A stretch of DNA of 64,000 nucleotides from Nemertoderma westbladi (taxonomy: Eukaryota > Xenacoelomorpha > Nemertodermatida > Nemertodermatidae). The translations under genes and the position numbers were made by a program. The notes below the pieces were generated by a model. The model was not told where the DNA came from. It did not search any database and saw only the letters and a program-made list of their open reading frames with translations. How positions within the stretch are numbered: the first letter of the stretch is position 1; each line of letters starts with the position of its first letter. The stretch is taken from positions 21,263 through 85,262 of the forward strand of contig JAUCBJ010008176.1 in assembly GCA_032718475.1 (NCBI GenBank). The letters are read 5' to 3'. Of the stretch, positions 1 through 13,189 are shown piece after piece.

Positions 1-51
1 AGTTCACTATAATTTATTGTTCAGTAAAATGTATCCCTTGCTTAAAGATAA

Positions 52-219
52 AAGGGGCACGGTACATATACAAGGATATAAGGGGCAAGGTACATATACA
101 AGGATATAAGGGGCCCGGTACATATACAAGGATATAAGGGGCACGGTACATATACAAGGATATAAGGGGCACGACGGTACATATACAAGGATATAAGGGG
201 CACGGTACATAAGGATATA
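52..219. repeat. 28-bp minisatellite, about 6 copies
   Basis: Six head-to-tail copies of a 28-bp unit containing GGGGCACGGTACATATAC and AAGGATAT. The fifth copy has a 3-bp insertion and the last has a short deletion. Bases 1-51 before it are AT-rich and show no other feature. Several frames are open across it because the unit has few stops; there is no sign of coding. Confidence 0.9.
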
Positions 220-234
220 AACTTCAAACCCTAG

Positions 235-3200
235 CTAGAATGATTTCATTGAACTTATTGTATTTCAACTCACCAACCTACATATGGTTGATTTTATATA
301 AACGCTCATTGAACTTATTGCATTTCAACTCACCCACCGACATAAGTTGATTTTATATAAACGCTCATTGAACTTATTGTATTTCAACTCACACACCTAC
401 ATAAGTTGATTTTATATAAACGCTCATTGAACTTATTGCATTTCAACTCACCCACCTACATAAGTTGATTTTATATAAACGCTCATTGAACTTATTGTAT
501 TTCAACTCACCAACCTACATATGGTTGATTTTATATAAACGCTCATTGAACTTATTGCATTTCAACTCACCCACCTACATATGGTTGATTTTATATAAAC
601 GCTCATTGAACTTATTGTATTTCAACTCACACACCTACATAAGTTGATTTTATATAAACGCTCATTGAACTTATTGTATTTCAACTCACCAACCTACATA
701 TGGTTGATTTTATATAAACGCTCATTGAACTTATTGCATTTCAACTCACCCACCTACATATGGGTGATTTTATATAAACGCTCATTGAACTTATTGTATT
801 TCAACTCACCAACCTACATATGGTTGATTTTATATAAACGCTCATTGAACTTATTGTATTTCAACTCACCAACCTACATATGGTTGATTTTATATAAACA
901 CTCATTGAACTTATTGCATTTCAACTCACCCACCTACATATGGTTGATTTTATATAAACGCTCATTGAACTTATTGCATTTCAACTCACCCACCTACATA
1001 AGTTGATTTTATATAAACGCTCATTGAACTTATTGTATTTCAACTCACCAACCTACATATGGTTGATTTTATATAAACGCTCATTGAACTTATTGCATTT
1101 CAACTCACCCACCTACATAAGTTGATTTTATATAAACGCTCATTGAACTTATTGTATTTCAACTCACCAACCTACATATGGTTGATTTTATATAAACGCT
1201 CATTGAACTTATTGCATTTCAACTCACCCACCTACATAAGTTGATTTTATATAAACGCTCATTGAACTTATTGTATTTCAACTCACCCACCTACATATAG
1301 TTGATTTTATATAAACGCTCATTGAACTTATTGCATTTCAACTCACCCACCTACATAAGTTGATTTTATATAAACGCTCATTGAATTTATTGTATTTCAA
1401 CTCACCCACCTACATATGGTTAATTTTATATAAACGCTCATTGAACTTATTGTATTTCAACTCACCCACCTACATAAGTTGATTTTATATAAACGCTCAT
1501 TGAACTTATTGTATTTCAACTCACCCACCTACATATAGTTGATTTTATATAAACGCTCATTGAACTTATTGCATTTCAACTCACCCACCTACATAAGTTG
1601 ATTTTATATAAACGCTCATTGAATTTATTGTATTTCAACTCACCCACCTACATAAGTTGATTTTATATAAACGCTCATTGAATTTATTGTATTTCAACTC
1701 ACCCACCTACATATGGTTAATTTTATATAAACGCTCATTGAACTTATTGTATTTCAACTCACCCACCTACATAAGTTGATTTTATATAAACGCTCATTGA
1801 ACTTATTGCATTTCAACTCACCCACCTACATAAGTTGATTTTATATAAACGCTCATTGAACTTATTGTATTTCAACTCACCAACCTACATATGGTTGATT
1901 TTATATAAACGCTCATTGAACTTATTGCATTTCAACTCACCCACCTACATAAGTTGATTTTATATAAACGCTCATTGAACTTATTGTATTTCAACTCACC
2001 AACCTACATATGGTTGATTTTATATAAACGCTCATTGAACTTATTGCATTTCAACTCACCCACCTACATAAGTTGATTTTATATAAACGCTCATTGAACT
2101 TATTGTATTTCAACTCACCAACCTACATATGGTTGATTTTATATAAACGCTCATTGAACTTATTGCATTTCAACTCACACACCTACATAAGTTGATTTTA
2201 TATAAACGCTCATTGAACTTATTGCATTTCAACTCACCCACCTACATAAGTTGATTTTATATAAACGCTCATTGAACTTATTGTATTTCAACTCACCCAC
2301 CTACATATAGTTGATTTTATATAAACGCTCATTGAACTTATTGTATTTCAACTCACCCACCTACATATAGTTGATTTTATATAAACGCTCATTGAACTTA
2401 TTGCATTTCAACTCACCCACCTACATAAGTTGATTTTATATAAACGCTCATTGAATTTATTGTATTTCAACTCACCCACCTACATATGGTTAATTTTATA
2501 TAAACGCTCATTGAACTTATTGTATTTCAACTCACCCACCTACATATGGGTGATTTTATATAAACGCTCATTGAACTTATTGCATTTCAACTCACCCACC
2601 TACATAAGTTGATTTTATATAAACGCTCATTGAATTTATTGTATTTCAACTCACCCACCTACATATGGTTAATTTTATATAAACGCTCATTGAACTTCTT
2701 GTATTTCAACTCACCCACCTACATATAGTTGATTTTATATAAACGCTCATTGAACTTATTGCATTTCAACTCACCCACCTACATAAGTTGATTTTATATA
2801 AACGCTCATTGAATTTATTGTATTTCAACTCACCCACCTACATATGGTTAATTTTATATAAACGCTCATTGAACTTATTGTATTTCAACTCACCCACCTA
2901 CATATGGGTGATTTTATATAAACGCTCATTGAACTTATTGCATTTCAACTCACCCACCTACATATGGGTGATTTTATATAAACGCTCATTGAACTTATTG
3001 CATTTCAACTCACCCACCTACATATGGTTGATTTTATATAAACGCTCATTGAACTTATTGTATTTCAACTCACCCACCTACATATGGTTGATTTTATATA
3101 AACGCTCATTGAACTTATTGTATTTCAACTCACCCACCTACATAAGTTGATTTTATATAAACGCTCATTGAACTTATTGTATTTCAACTCACCCACCTAC

Positions 3201-3290
3201 ATATGGTTGATTTTATATAAACGCTCATTGAACTTATTGCATTTCAACTCACCCACCTACATATGGTTGATTTTATATAAACGCTCATTG
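235..3290. repeat. 59/60-bp tandem array, about 51 copies
   Basis: The unit reads GTTGATTTTATATAAACGCT, then CATTGAACTTATTG[CT]ATTT, then CAACTCACCCACCTACATA. Units ending in ACATAAG are 59 bp and those ending in ACATATGG are 60 bp. The two types mix along the array, and identity between units is very high. The unit shares the blocks GTTGATTTTAT, ATAAAC, TATT[TC]CAACTC with the 50-bp array at 13.2-17.9 kb in the same order, so it is probably a diverged relative with a roughly 10-bp insertion. Short reading frames (for example 644-1006 and 2788-3150) occur only where 60-bp units run together and are not genes. Confidence 0.95.
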
Positions 3291-3450
3291 AATTTTCATC
3301 GGCCCAATCAATTCACTATCATTAGGCAATTTATCATTAAGCGTATTTTTTCCATCTTTCCAAACAGTCTGGGAAACTTCTTATGGGGTATTTTGGTATT
3401 CACGTGCTGCGCGAAGACCTTTATTTTTTGACTAGTTTTTGTAGATTAAA
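3291..3450. other. unique spacer between two arrays
   Basis: This is 160 bp of non-repetitive sequence between the 59/60-bp array and the G-rich array. It contains CACGTGCTGCGCGAAGACC near 3402-3420. The reverse complement of this motif resembles CCTTCGCGCAGCA at 21276 and 29788, suggesting a dispersed repeat remnant. No gene was recognised. Confidence 0.5.
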
Positions 3451-5500
3451 TTGAAATGTGGGGAGAAAGGAATGTGGGAAAATGGGAATGTGGGAAGATG
3501 GGAATGTGGGAAGGTGGATGGGAATGTGGGAAGGTGGATGGGAATGTGAGAAGATGGGGAATTGGGAAGACGGGGATGCAGAAAGATGGGAATGTGGGAA
3601 GATGGGAATGCAGGAAGATGGGAATGTGGGAAGATGGATGGGAATGTGGGAAAATGGATGGGAATGTGGTAAGATGGATGGGAATGTGGTATGGTGTCTA
3701 GATGGGCATGTGATGGAAGATGGATTGGAATGTGGGGAGATGGATGGGAATGTGAGAAGATGGGGAATTGGGAAGATGGGAATGCAGGAATGTGGGAAGA
3801 TGGGAATGCAGGAAGATGGAAATATGGGAAGATGGGAATGCAGGAAGATGGGAATGTGGGAAGACGGAAATGTGAGAAGATGGGGAATTGATAAGACAGG
3901 AATGCAGGAAGATGGGAATGTGGGAAGACGGGAATGCAGGGAGATGGGAATGTGGGAAGACGGGAATGCAGGAAGATGGGAATGTGGGAAGACGGGAATT
4001 GGGAAGACGGGAATGTGGGAAGACGGGAATGTGGGAAGATGGGAATGTGGAAAGATGGAAATGCAGGAAGATGGGAATGTGGGAAGACGGGAATGCAGGA
4101 AGATGTGAATGTGGGAAGACGGGAATGCAGGAAGATGGGAATGTGTGAAGACGGGAATGCAGGAAGATGGGAATGTGGGAAGACGGGAATGCAGGAAGAT
4201 GGGAATGTGGGAAGACGGGAATTGGGAAGACGGGAATGTGGGAAGACGGGAATGCAGGAAGATGGGAATGTGGGAAGACGGGAATTTGGAAGACGGGAAT
4301 GTGGGAAGACTGGAATGTGGGAAGATGGAAATGTGTGAAGATGGAAATGCTGGAATATGGGAATGTGGGAAGTCGGGAATGCAGGGCGACGGGAATGTGG
4401 TAAGGTGTCTATATGGGCATGTGATGGAAGATCGATGGGAATGTGGTAAGGTGTCTAGATGGGCATGTGATGGAAGAAAGATGGGAATGTGGGAAAATGG
4501 ATGGGAATGTGGGAAGTTGGGGAATTGGGAAGACGGGAAAGCAGGAAGATGGGAATGTGGGAAGACGGGAATGCAGGAAGATGGGAATGTGGGAAGACGG
4601 GAATGCAGGAAGATGGTAATGTGGGAAGATGGGAATGCAGGAAGATGGGAATGTGGGAAGACGGGAATTGGGAAGACGGGAATGTGGGAAGACGGGAATG
4701 CAGGAAGATGGGAATGTGGGAAGACGGGAATTTGGAAGACGGGAATGTGGGAAGACTGGAATGTGGGAAGATGGAAATGTGTGAAGATGGAAATGCTGGA
4801 ATATGGGAATGTGGGAAGTCGGGAATGCAGGGCGACGGGAATGTGGTAAGGTGTCTATATGGGCATGTGATGGAAGATCGATGGGAATGTGGGAAGATGG
4901 ATTGGAATGTGGGAAGATGGGGAATTGGGAAGACGGGAATGCAGGAAGATGAGATTGTGGGAAGACGGGAATGTGGTAAGGTGTCTAGATGGGCATGTGA
5001 TGGAAGATGGATTAGAATGTGGGAAGATGGATGGGAATGTGAGAAGATGGGGAATTGGGAAGACGGGAATGCAGGAAGATGGGAATATGGGAAGACTGGA
5101 ATGTGGTAAGGTGTCTAGATGGACATGTGATGGAAGATGGATTGGAATGTGGGAAGATGGATGGGAATGTGAGAAGATGGGGAATTGGGAAGATGGGGAA
5201 TTGGGTAGACGGGAATGTGGTAAGGTGTCTAGATGGGCATGTGATGGAAGATGGATTAGAATGTGGGAAGATGGATGGGAATGCAGGAAGATGGGAATAT
5301 GGGAAGACGGGAATGTGGTAAGGTGTCTAGATGGACATGTGATGGAAGATGGATTGGAATGTGGGAAGATGGATGGGAATGTGAGAAAATGGATGGGAAT
5401 GTGGGAAGATGGGGAATTGGGTAGACGGGAATGCAGGAAGATGGGAATGTGGGAAGACGGGAATGCAGGAAGATAATTTGGGTTCTGATTATTTCTACAG

Positions 5501-5577
5501 ATTCTCGCAGTCGTACCGGTCTCATACAGTTTGACACTGTTGACGATGCTGTTACAGCTGTGTTGCTAGGGAATGTG
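5501..5577 (+). CDS. isolated exon-like segment, possible RRM fragment
   Basis: A non-repetitive island inside the G-rich array. It begins after an acceptor-like TTATTTCTACAG and ends at AATGTG followed by GTAAGG, a good donor, giving a 77-nt exon. In the one open frame it reads DSRSRTGLIQFDTVDDAV, then TAVLLGNV. The G-L-I-Q-F core followed by a helix-like DTVDDAVTAVLLGN resembles RNP1 (beta-3) and alpha-2 of an RNA recognition motif, perhaps of the PTB / hnRNP-L kind. That assignment is inference from a short peptide. No partner exon was found, so this may be a true exon of a plus-strand gene, or a captured gene fragment stranded in the CREBRF intron. The donor lies within array sequence. 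Confidence 0.4.
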
Positions 5578-6502
5578 GTAAGGTGTCTAGATGGGCATGT
5601 GATGGAAGATGGATTGGAATGTGGGAAGATGGATGGGAATGTGAGAAGATGGGGAATTGGGAAGACGGGAATGCAGGAAGATGGGAATGTGGTAAGGTGT
5701 CTAGATGGACATGTGATGGAAGATGGATTGGAATGTGGGAAGATGGATGGGAATGTGAGAAGATGGGGAATTGGGAAGATGGGAATGTGGTAAGGTGTCT
5801 AGATGGGCATGTGATGGAAGATGGATTGGAATATGGGAAGATGGATGGGAATGTTAGAAGATGGGGAATTGGGAAGATGGGAATGCAGGAAGACGGGAAT
5901 GCAGGAAGATGGATGGGAATGTGGGAAAATGGATGGGAATGTGGGAAGATGGATGGGAATGTGGGAAGATGGATGGGAATGTGGGAAGATGGATGGGAAT
6001 GTGGGGAAATTGATGAGAATGTGGGAAGATGGGGAATTGGGAAGATGGGAATGCAGGAAGACGGGAATGCAGGAAGATGGATGGGAATGTGGGAAAATGG
6101 ATGGGAATGTGGGAAGATGGATGGGAATGTGGGAAGATGGATGGGAATGTGGGAAGATGGATGGGAATGTGGGGAAATGGATGGGAAGGTGGGAAGACGG
6201 GAATGCAGGAAGATGGGAATGTGGGAAGACGGGAATTGGGAAGACGGGAATGTGGGAAGGTGTCTAGATGGGCATGTGATGGAAGATGGATTGGAATGTG
6301 GGAAGATGGATGGGAATGTGAGAAGATGGGGAATTGGGAAGATGGGAATATGGTAAGGTGTCTAGATGGGCATGTGATGGAAGATGGATTGGAATATGGG
6401 AAGATGGATGGGAATGTGAGAAGATGGGGAATTGGGAAGACGGGGATGCAGAAAGATGGGAATGTGGGAAGATGGGAATGTGGGAAAATGGGAATGTGGG
6501 AA

Positions 6503-9273
6503 GACGGATGGGGATGTGAGAAGATGGGGAATTGGGAAGATGGGAATGCAGGAAGACGGGAATGCAGGAAGATGGATGGGAATGTGGGAAAATGGATGGG
6601 AATGTGGGAAGATGGATGGGAATGTGGGAAGATGGATGGGAATGTGGGAAGATGGATGGGAATGTGGGGAAATGGATGGGAATGTGGGAAGACGGGAATG
6701 CAGGAAGATGGGAATGTGGGAAGACGGGAATTGGGAAGACGGGAATGTGGGAAGACTGGAATGTGGGAAGATGGAAATCTGTGAAGATGGAAATGCTGGA
6801 ATATAATGTGGGAAGACGGGAATGCAGGGCGACGGGAATGTGGGAAGACTGGAATGTGGGAAGATGGAAATGTGTGAAGATGGAAATGCTGGAATATGGG
6901 AATGTGGGAAGACGGGAATGCAGGGCGACGGGAATGCAGGAATATGGATGGAAATGTGGGGAAATTGATGGGAATGTGGGAAGATGGGGAATTGGGAAGA
7001 TGGGAATGCAGGAAGACGGGAATGCAGGAAGATGGATGGGAATGTGGGAAAATGGATGGGAATGTGGGAAGATGGATGGGAATGTGGGAAGATGGATGGG
7101 AATGTGGGAAGATGGATGGGAATGTGGGAAGATGGTAATGGTGGGAGATGGGAATGTGGGAAGACGGGAATGCAGGAAGATGGGAATGTGGTAAGGTGTC
7201 TAGATGGACATGTGATGGAAGATGGATTGGAATATGGGAAGATGGATGGGAATGTGAGAAGATGGGGAATTGGGAAGACGGGAATGCAGGAAGATGGGAA
7301 TGTGGGAAGACGGGAATGCAGGAAGATGGGAATGTGGGAAGACGGGAATGTGGTAAGGTGTCTAGATGGGCATGTGATGGAAGATGGAATGGAATGTGGG
7401 AAGATGGATGGGAATGTGCGAAAATGGATGGGAATGTGGGAAGACGGGAATGTGGTAAGGTGTCTAGATGGGCATGTGATGGAAGATGGATTGGAATGTG
7501 GGAAGATGGATGGGAATGTGGGAAAATGGATGGGAATGTGGGAAGACGGGAATGTGGTAAGGTGTCTAGATGGGCATGTGATGGAAGATGGATTGGAATG
7601 TGGGAAGATGGATGAGAATGTGGGAAAATGGATGGGAATGTGGTAAGATGGGGAATTGAGTAGACGGGAATGCAGGAAGATGGGAATGTGGGAAGACGGG
7701 AATGCAGGAACATGGGAATGTGGGAAGACGGGAATGTGGTAAGGTGTCTAGATAGGCATGTGATGGAAGATGGATTGGAATGTGGGAAGATAGATGGGAA
7801 TGTGGGAAAATGGATGGGAATGTGGGAAGACAGGAATGTGGTAAGGTGTCTAGATGGACATGTGATGGAAGATGGATTGGAATGTGGGAAGATGGATGAG
7901 AATGAGGGAAAATGGATGGGAATGTGGGAAGATGGATGGGAATGCGGGAAGATGGATGGGAAAGTGGGGAGATGGATTGGAATGTGGGAAGATGGATGGG
8001 AATCTGGGAAGAAGGATGGGAATGTGGAAAGATAGATGGGAATATTGGAAGATGATAATGCGGGAAGACGGGAATGTGGTAAGGTGTCTAAATAGGCATG
8101 TGATGGAATATAGATGGGAATGTGGGAAGATGGATGGGAATGTGAGAAGATGGATGGGAATGTGGGAAGGTGGATGGGAATGTGGGGAGATGGATGGGAA
8201 TGTGGGGAGATGGATGGGAATGTGGGAAGATGGATGGGAATGTAGGAAGATGGATGGGAATGTAGGAAGGTGGATGGGAATGTGGAAATAAGGATGGCAA
8301 TGTGGAAAGATGGATGGGAATGTGGGAAGATGGATGGGAATGTGGAAAGATGGATGGGAATGTGAAAAGATGGATAGGAATGTGGAAAGATGTATGGGAC
8401 TGTGAGAAGATTGGGAATTGGGAAGACGGGAATGCAGGAAGATGGGAATGTGGGAAGACGGGAATGTGGTAAGGTGTCTAGATGGGCATGTGATGGAAGA
8501 TGGATTGGAATGTGGGAAGATGGATGGGAATGTGGGAAAATGGATGGGAATGTGGGAAGACGGGAATGTGGTAAGGTGTCTAGATGGGCATGTGATGGAA
8601 GATGGATTGGAATGTGGGAAGATGGATGAGAATGTGGGAAAATGGATGGGAATGTGGGAAGATGGGGAATTGGGTAGACGGGAATGCAGGAAGATGGGAA
8701 TGTGGGAAGACGGGAATGTGGTAAGGTGTCTAGATGGGCATGTGATGGAAGATGGATTGGAATGTGGGAAGATGGATGGGAATGTGGGAAAATGGATGGG
8801 AATGTGGGAAGACGGGAATGTGGTAAGGTGTCTAGATGGGCATGTGATGGAAGATGGATTGGAATGTGGGAAGATGGATGGGAATGTGGGAAAATGGATG
8901 GGAATGTGGGAAGACGGGAATGTGGTAAGGTGTCTAGATGGGCATGTGATGGAAGATGGATTGGAATGTGGGAAGATGGATGAGAATGAGAGAAAATGGA
9001 TGGGAATATTGGGAAGATGGATGGGAATGTGGGAAGATGGATGGGAAAGTGGGGAGATGGATTGGAATGTGGGGAGATGGATGGGAATCTGGGAAGATGG
9101 ATGGGAATGTGGGAAGATAGATGGGAATATTGGAAGATGATAATTCGGGAAGACGGGAATGTTGTAAGGTGTCTAAATAGGCATGTGATGGAAGATAGAT
9201 GGGAATGTGGGAAGATGGATGGGAATGTGAGAAGATGGATGGGAATGTGGGGAGATGGATGGGAATGTGGGGA
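6503..9273. repeat. 2,771-bp segmental tandem duplication, copy 1
   Basis: This block repeats immediately at 9274-12044. Landmarks recur at exactly +2771, for example TGGAATATAATGTGGG at about 6799 and 9570, and the GTAAGGTGTCTAAATAGGC junctions. The only difference noticed by eye is one base (T at about 9145, G at about 11916). Near-identity means a very recent unequal exchange or an assembly duplication. Confidence 0.85.
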
Positions 9274-12044
9274 GACGGATGGGGATGTGAGAAGATGGGG
9301 AATTGGGAAGATGGGAATGCAGGAAGACGGGAATGCAGGAAGATGGATGGGAATGTGGGAAAATGGATGGGAATGTGGGAAGATGGATGGGAATGTGGGA
9401 AGATGGATGGGAATGTGGGAAGATGGATGGGAATGTGGGGAAATGGATGGGAATGTGGGAAGACGGGAATGCAGGAAGATGGGAATGTGGGAAGACGGGA
9501 ATTGGGAAGACGGGAATGTGGGAAGACTGGAATGTGGGAAGATGGAAATCTGTGAAGATGGAAATGCTGGAATATAATGTGGGAAGACGGGAATGCAGGG
9601 CGACGGGAATGTGGGAAGACTGGAATGTGGGAAGATGGAAATGTGTGAAGATGGAAATGCTGGAATATGGGAATGTGGGAAGACGGGAATGCAGGGCGAC
9701 GGGAATGCAGGAATATGGATGGAAATGTGGGGAAATTGATGGGAATGTGGGAAGATGGGGAATTGGGAAGATGGGAATGCAGGAAGACGGGAATGCAGGA
9801 AGATGGATGGGAATGTGGGAAAATGGATGGGAATGTGGGAAGATGGATGGGAATGTGGGAAGATGGATGGGAATGTGGGAAGATGGATGGGAATGTGGGA
9901 AGATGGTAATGGTGGGAGATGGGAATGTGGGAAGACGGGAATGCAGGAAGATGGGAATGTGGTAAGGTGTCTAGATGGACATGTGATGGAAGATGGATTG
10001 GAATATGGGAAGATGGATGGGAATGTGAGAAGATGGGGAATTGGGAAGACGGGAATGCAGGAAGATGGGAATGTGGGAAGACGGGAATGCAGGAAGATGG
10101 GAATGTGGGAAGACGGGAATGTGGTAAGGTGTCTAGATGGGCATGTGATGGAAGATGGAATGGAATGTGGGAAGATGGATGGGAATGTGCGAAAATGGAT
10201 GGGAATGTGGGAAGACGGGAATGTGGTAAGGTGTCTAGATGGGCATGTGATGGAAGATGGATTGGAATGTGGGAAGATGGATGGGAATGTGGGAAAATGG
10301 ATGGGAATGTGGGAAGACGGGAATGTGGTAAGGTGTCTAGATGGGCATGTGATGGAAGATGGATTGGAATGTGGGAAGATGGATGAGAATGTGGGAAAAT
10401 GGATGGGAATGTGGTAAGATGGGGAATTGAGTAGACGGGAATGCAGGAAGATGGGAATGTGGGAAGACGGGAATGCAGGAACATGGGAATGTGGGAAGAC
10501 GGGAATGTGGTAAGGTGTCTAGATAGGCATGTGATGGAAGATGGATTGGAATGTGGGAAGATAGATGGGAATGTGGGAAAATGGATGGGAATGTGGGAAG
10601 ACAGGAATGTGGTAAGGTGTCTAGATGGACATGTGATGGAAGATGGATTGGAATGTGGGAAGATGGATGAGAATGAGGGAAAATGGATGGGAATGTGGGA
10701 AGATGGATGGGAATGCGGGAAGATGGATGGGAAAGTGGGGAGATGGATTGGAATGTGGGAAGATGGATGGGAATCTGGGAAGAAGGATGGGAATGTGGAA
10801 AGATAGATGGGAATATTGGAAGATGATAATGCGGGAAGACGGGAATGTGGTAAGGTGTCTAAATAGGCATGTGATGGAATATAGATGGGAATGTGGGAAG
10901 ATGGATGGGAATGTGAGAAGATGGATGGGAATGTGGGAAGGTGGATGGGAATGTGGGGAGATGGATGGGAATGTGGGGAGATGGATGGGAATGTGGGAAG
11001 ATGGATGGGAATGTAGGAAGATGGATGGGAATGTAGGAAGGTGGATGGGAATGTGGAAATAAGGATGGCAATGTGGAAAGATGGATGGGAATGTGGGAAG
11101 ATGGATGGGAATGTGGAAAGATGGATGGGAATGTGAAAAGATGGATAGGAATGTGGAAAGATGTATGGGACTGTGAGAAGATTGGGAATTGGGAAGACGG
11201 GAATGCAGGAAGATGGGAATGTGGGAAGACGGGAATGTGGTAAGGTGTCTAGATGGGCATGTGATGGAAGATGGATTGGAATGTGGGAAGATGGATGGGA
11301 ATGTGGGAAAATGGATGGGAATGTGGGAAGACGGGAATGTGGTAAGGTGTCTAGATGGGCATGTGATGGAAGATGGATTGGAATGTGGGAAGATGGATGA
11401 GAATGTGGGAAAATGGATGGGAATGTGGGAAGATGGGGAATTGGGTAGACGGGAATGCAGGAAGATGGGAATGTGGGAAGACGGGAATGTGGTAAGGTGT
11501 CTAGATGGGCATGTGATGGAAGATGGATTGGAATGTGGGAAGATGGATGGGAATGTGGGAAAATGGATGGGAATGTGGGAAGACGGGAATGTGGTAAGGT
11601 GTCTAGATGGGCATGTGATGGAAGATGGATTGGAATGTGGGAAGATGGATGGGAATGTGGGAAAATGGATGGGAATGTGGGAAGACGGGAATGTGGTAAG
11701 GTGTCTAGATGGGCATGTGATGGAAGATGGATTGGAATGTGGGAAGATGGATGAGAATGAGAGAAAATGGATGGGAATATTGGGAAGATGGATGGGAATG
11801 TGGGAAGATGGATGGGAAAGTGGGGAGATGGATTGGAATGTGGGGAGATGGATGGGAATCTGGGAAGATGGATGGGAATGTGGGAAGATAGATGGGAATA
11901 TTGGAAGATGATAATGCGGGAAGACGGGAATGTTGTAAGGTGTCTAAATAGGCATGTGATGGAAGATAGATGGGAATGTGGGAAGATGGATGGGAATGTG
12001 AGAAGATGGATGGGAATGTGGGGAGATGGATGGGAATGTGGGGA
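9274..12044. repeat. 2,771-bp segmental tandem duplication, copy 2
   Basis: Second copy of the preceding block, in direct orientation and directly abutting it. Sequence past 12044 diverges into a simpler 20-bp series where copy 1 continues into copy 2 (GGAGACGG against GGAGATGG). Confidence 0.85.
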
Positions 12045-13189
12045 GATGGATGGGAATGTGGGGAGATGGATGGGAATGTGGGAAGATGGATGAGAATGTG
12101 GGAAGATGGATGGGAATGTGGAACGATGTATGGGAATGTGGGAACATGGATGGGAATGTGGGAAGATGGATGGGAATGTAGGAAGGTGGATGGGAATGTG
12201 GAAATAAGGATGGGAATGTGGAAAGATGGATGGGAATGTGGGAAAATGGATGGGAATGTGAGAAGATGGATGGGAATGTGGAAAGATGCATGGGAATGTG
12301 GGAAAATGGATGGGAATGTGGGAATGTAGGAAGATGGATGGGAATGTGGAAATATGGATGGGAATGTGGAAAGATGGATGGGAATGTAAGAAGATGGATG
12401 GGAATGTGGAAAGATGGATAGGAATGTGGGAAGATGGATGGGAATGTGGGAAGATGGATGGGAATGTTGGAAGATGGAGGGGAATGTGGAAAGATGGATG
12501 GAATGTGGGGAGATGGATGAGAATGAGAGAAAATGGATGGGAATGTGGGAATATGGATGGGAATGTAGGAAGATGGATGGGAATGTGGAAATATGGATGG
12601 GAATGTGGAAAGATGGATGGGAATGTAAGAAGATGGATGGGAATGTGGAAAGATGGATAGGAATGTGGGAAGATGGATGGGAATGTGGAAAGATGGATGG
12701 GAATGTAAGAAGATGGATGGGAATGTGGAAAGATGGATAGGAATGTGGGAAAATGGATGGGAATGTGGGAATATGGATGGGAATGTAGGAAGATGGATGG
12801 GAATGTGGAAATATGGATGGGAATGTGGAAAGATGGATGGGAATGTAAGAAGATGGATGGGAATGTGGAAAGATGGATAGGAATGTGGGAAGATGGATGG
12901 GAATGTGGAAAGATGGATGGGAATGTAAGAAGATGGATGGGAATGTGGAAAGATGGATAGGAATGTGGGAAGATGGATGGGAATGTAGGAAGGTGGATGG
13001 GAATGTGGAAATAAGGATGGCAATGTGGAAAGATGGATGGGAATGTGGGGAGATGGATGGAAGGTGGAAAGATGGATGGGAATGTGGAAAGATGGATGGG
13101 AATGTGGGAAAATGGATTGGAATGTTGGAAGACGGATTGGAATGTCGGAAGATGGTAACGGTGGGAGATGGGAATGCGGGATCCAACTC

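Larger units (their letters stand above)
3451..13180. repeat. G-rich minisatellite of about 20-bp units with higher-order structure
   Basis: The base unit is close to GATGGGAATGTGGGAAGATG, with variants such as GACGGGAATGCAGGAAGATG, GATGGGGAATTGGGAAGA and a longer form, GGGAATGTGGTAAGGTGTCT followed by AGATGGGCATGTGATGGAAG. The variants are ordered into larger blocks, including a 2,771-bp duplication. After 12.1 kb the array is simpler, a nearly pure GATGGGAATGTGGAAA-type series. The plus strand is purine-rich and the minus strand is CT-rich. Reading frames of up to 619 codons exist only because the units have a near-triplet period and few stops. The array is interrupted at about 5475-5570 by an exon-like segment. 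Confidence 0.95.

Noticed and set aside
5854-7713. 619-codon minus-strand frame rich in His, Ser and Pro
   Set aside because: It lies entirely in the G-rich array. The CT-rich strand has few stops, and copies of the frame recur with the array blocks. No start context or unique sequence.
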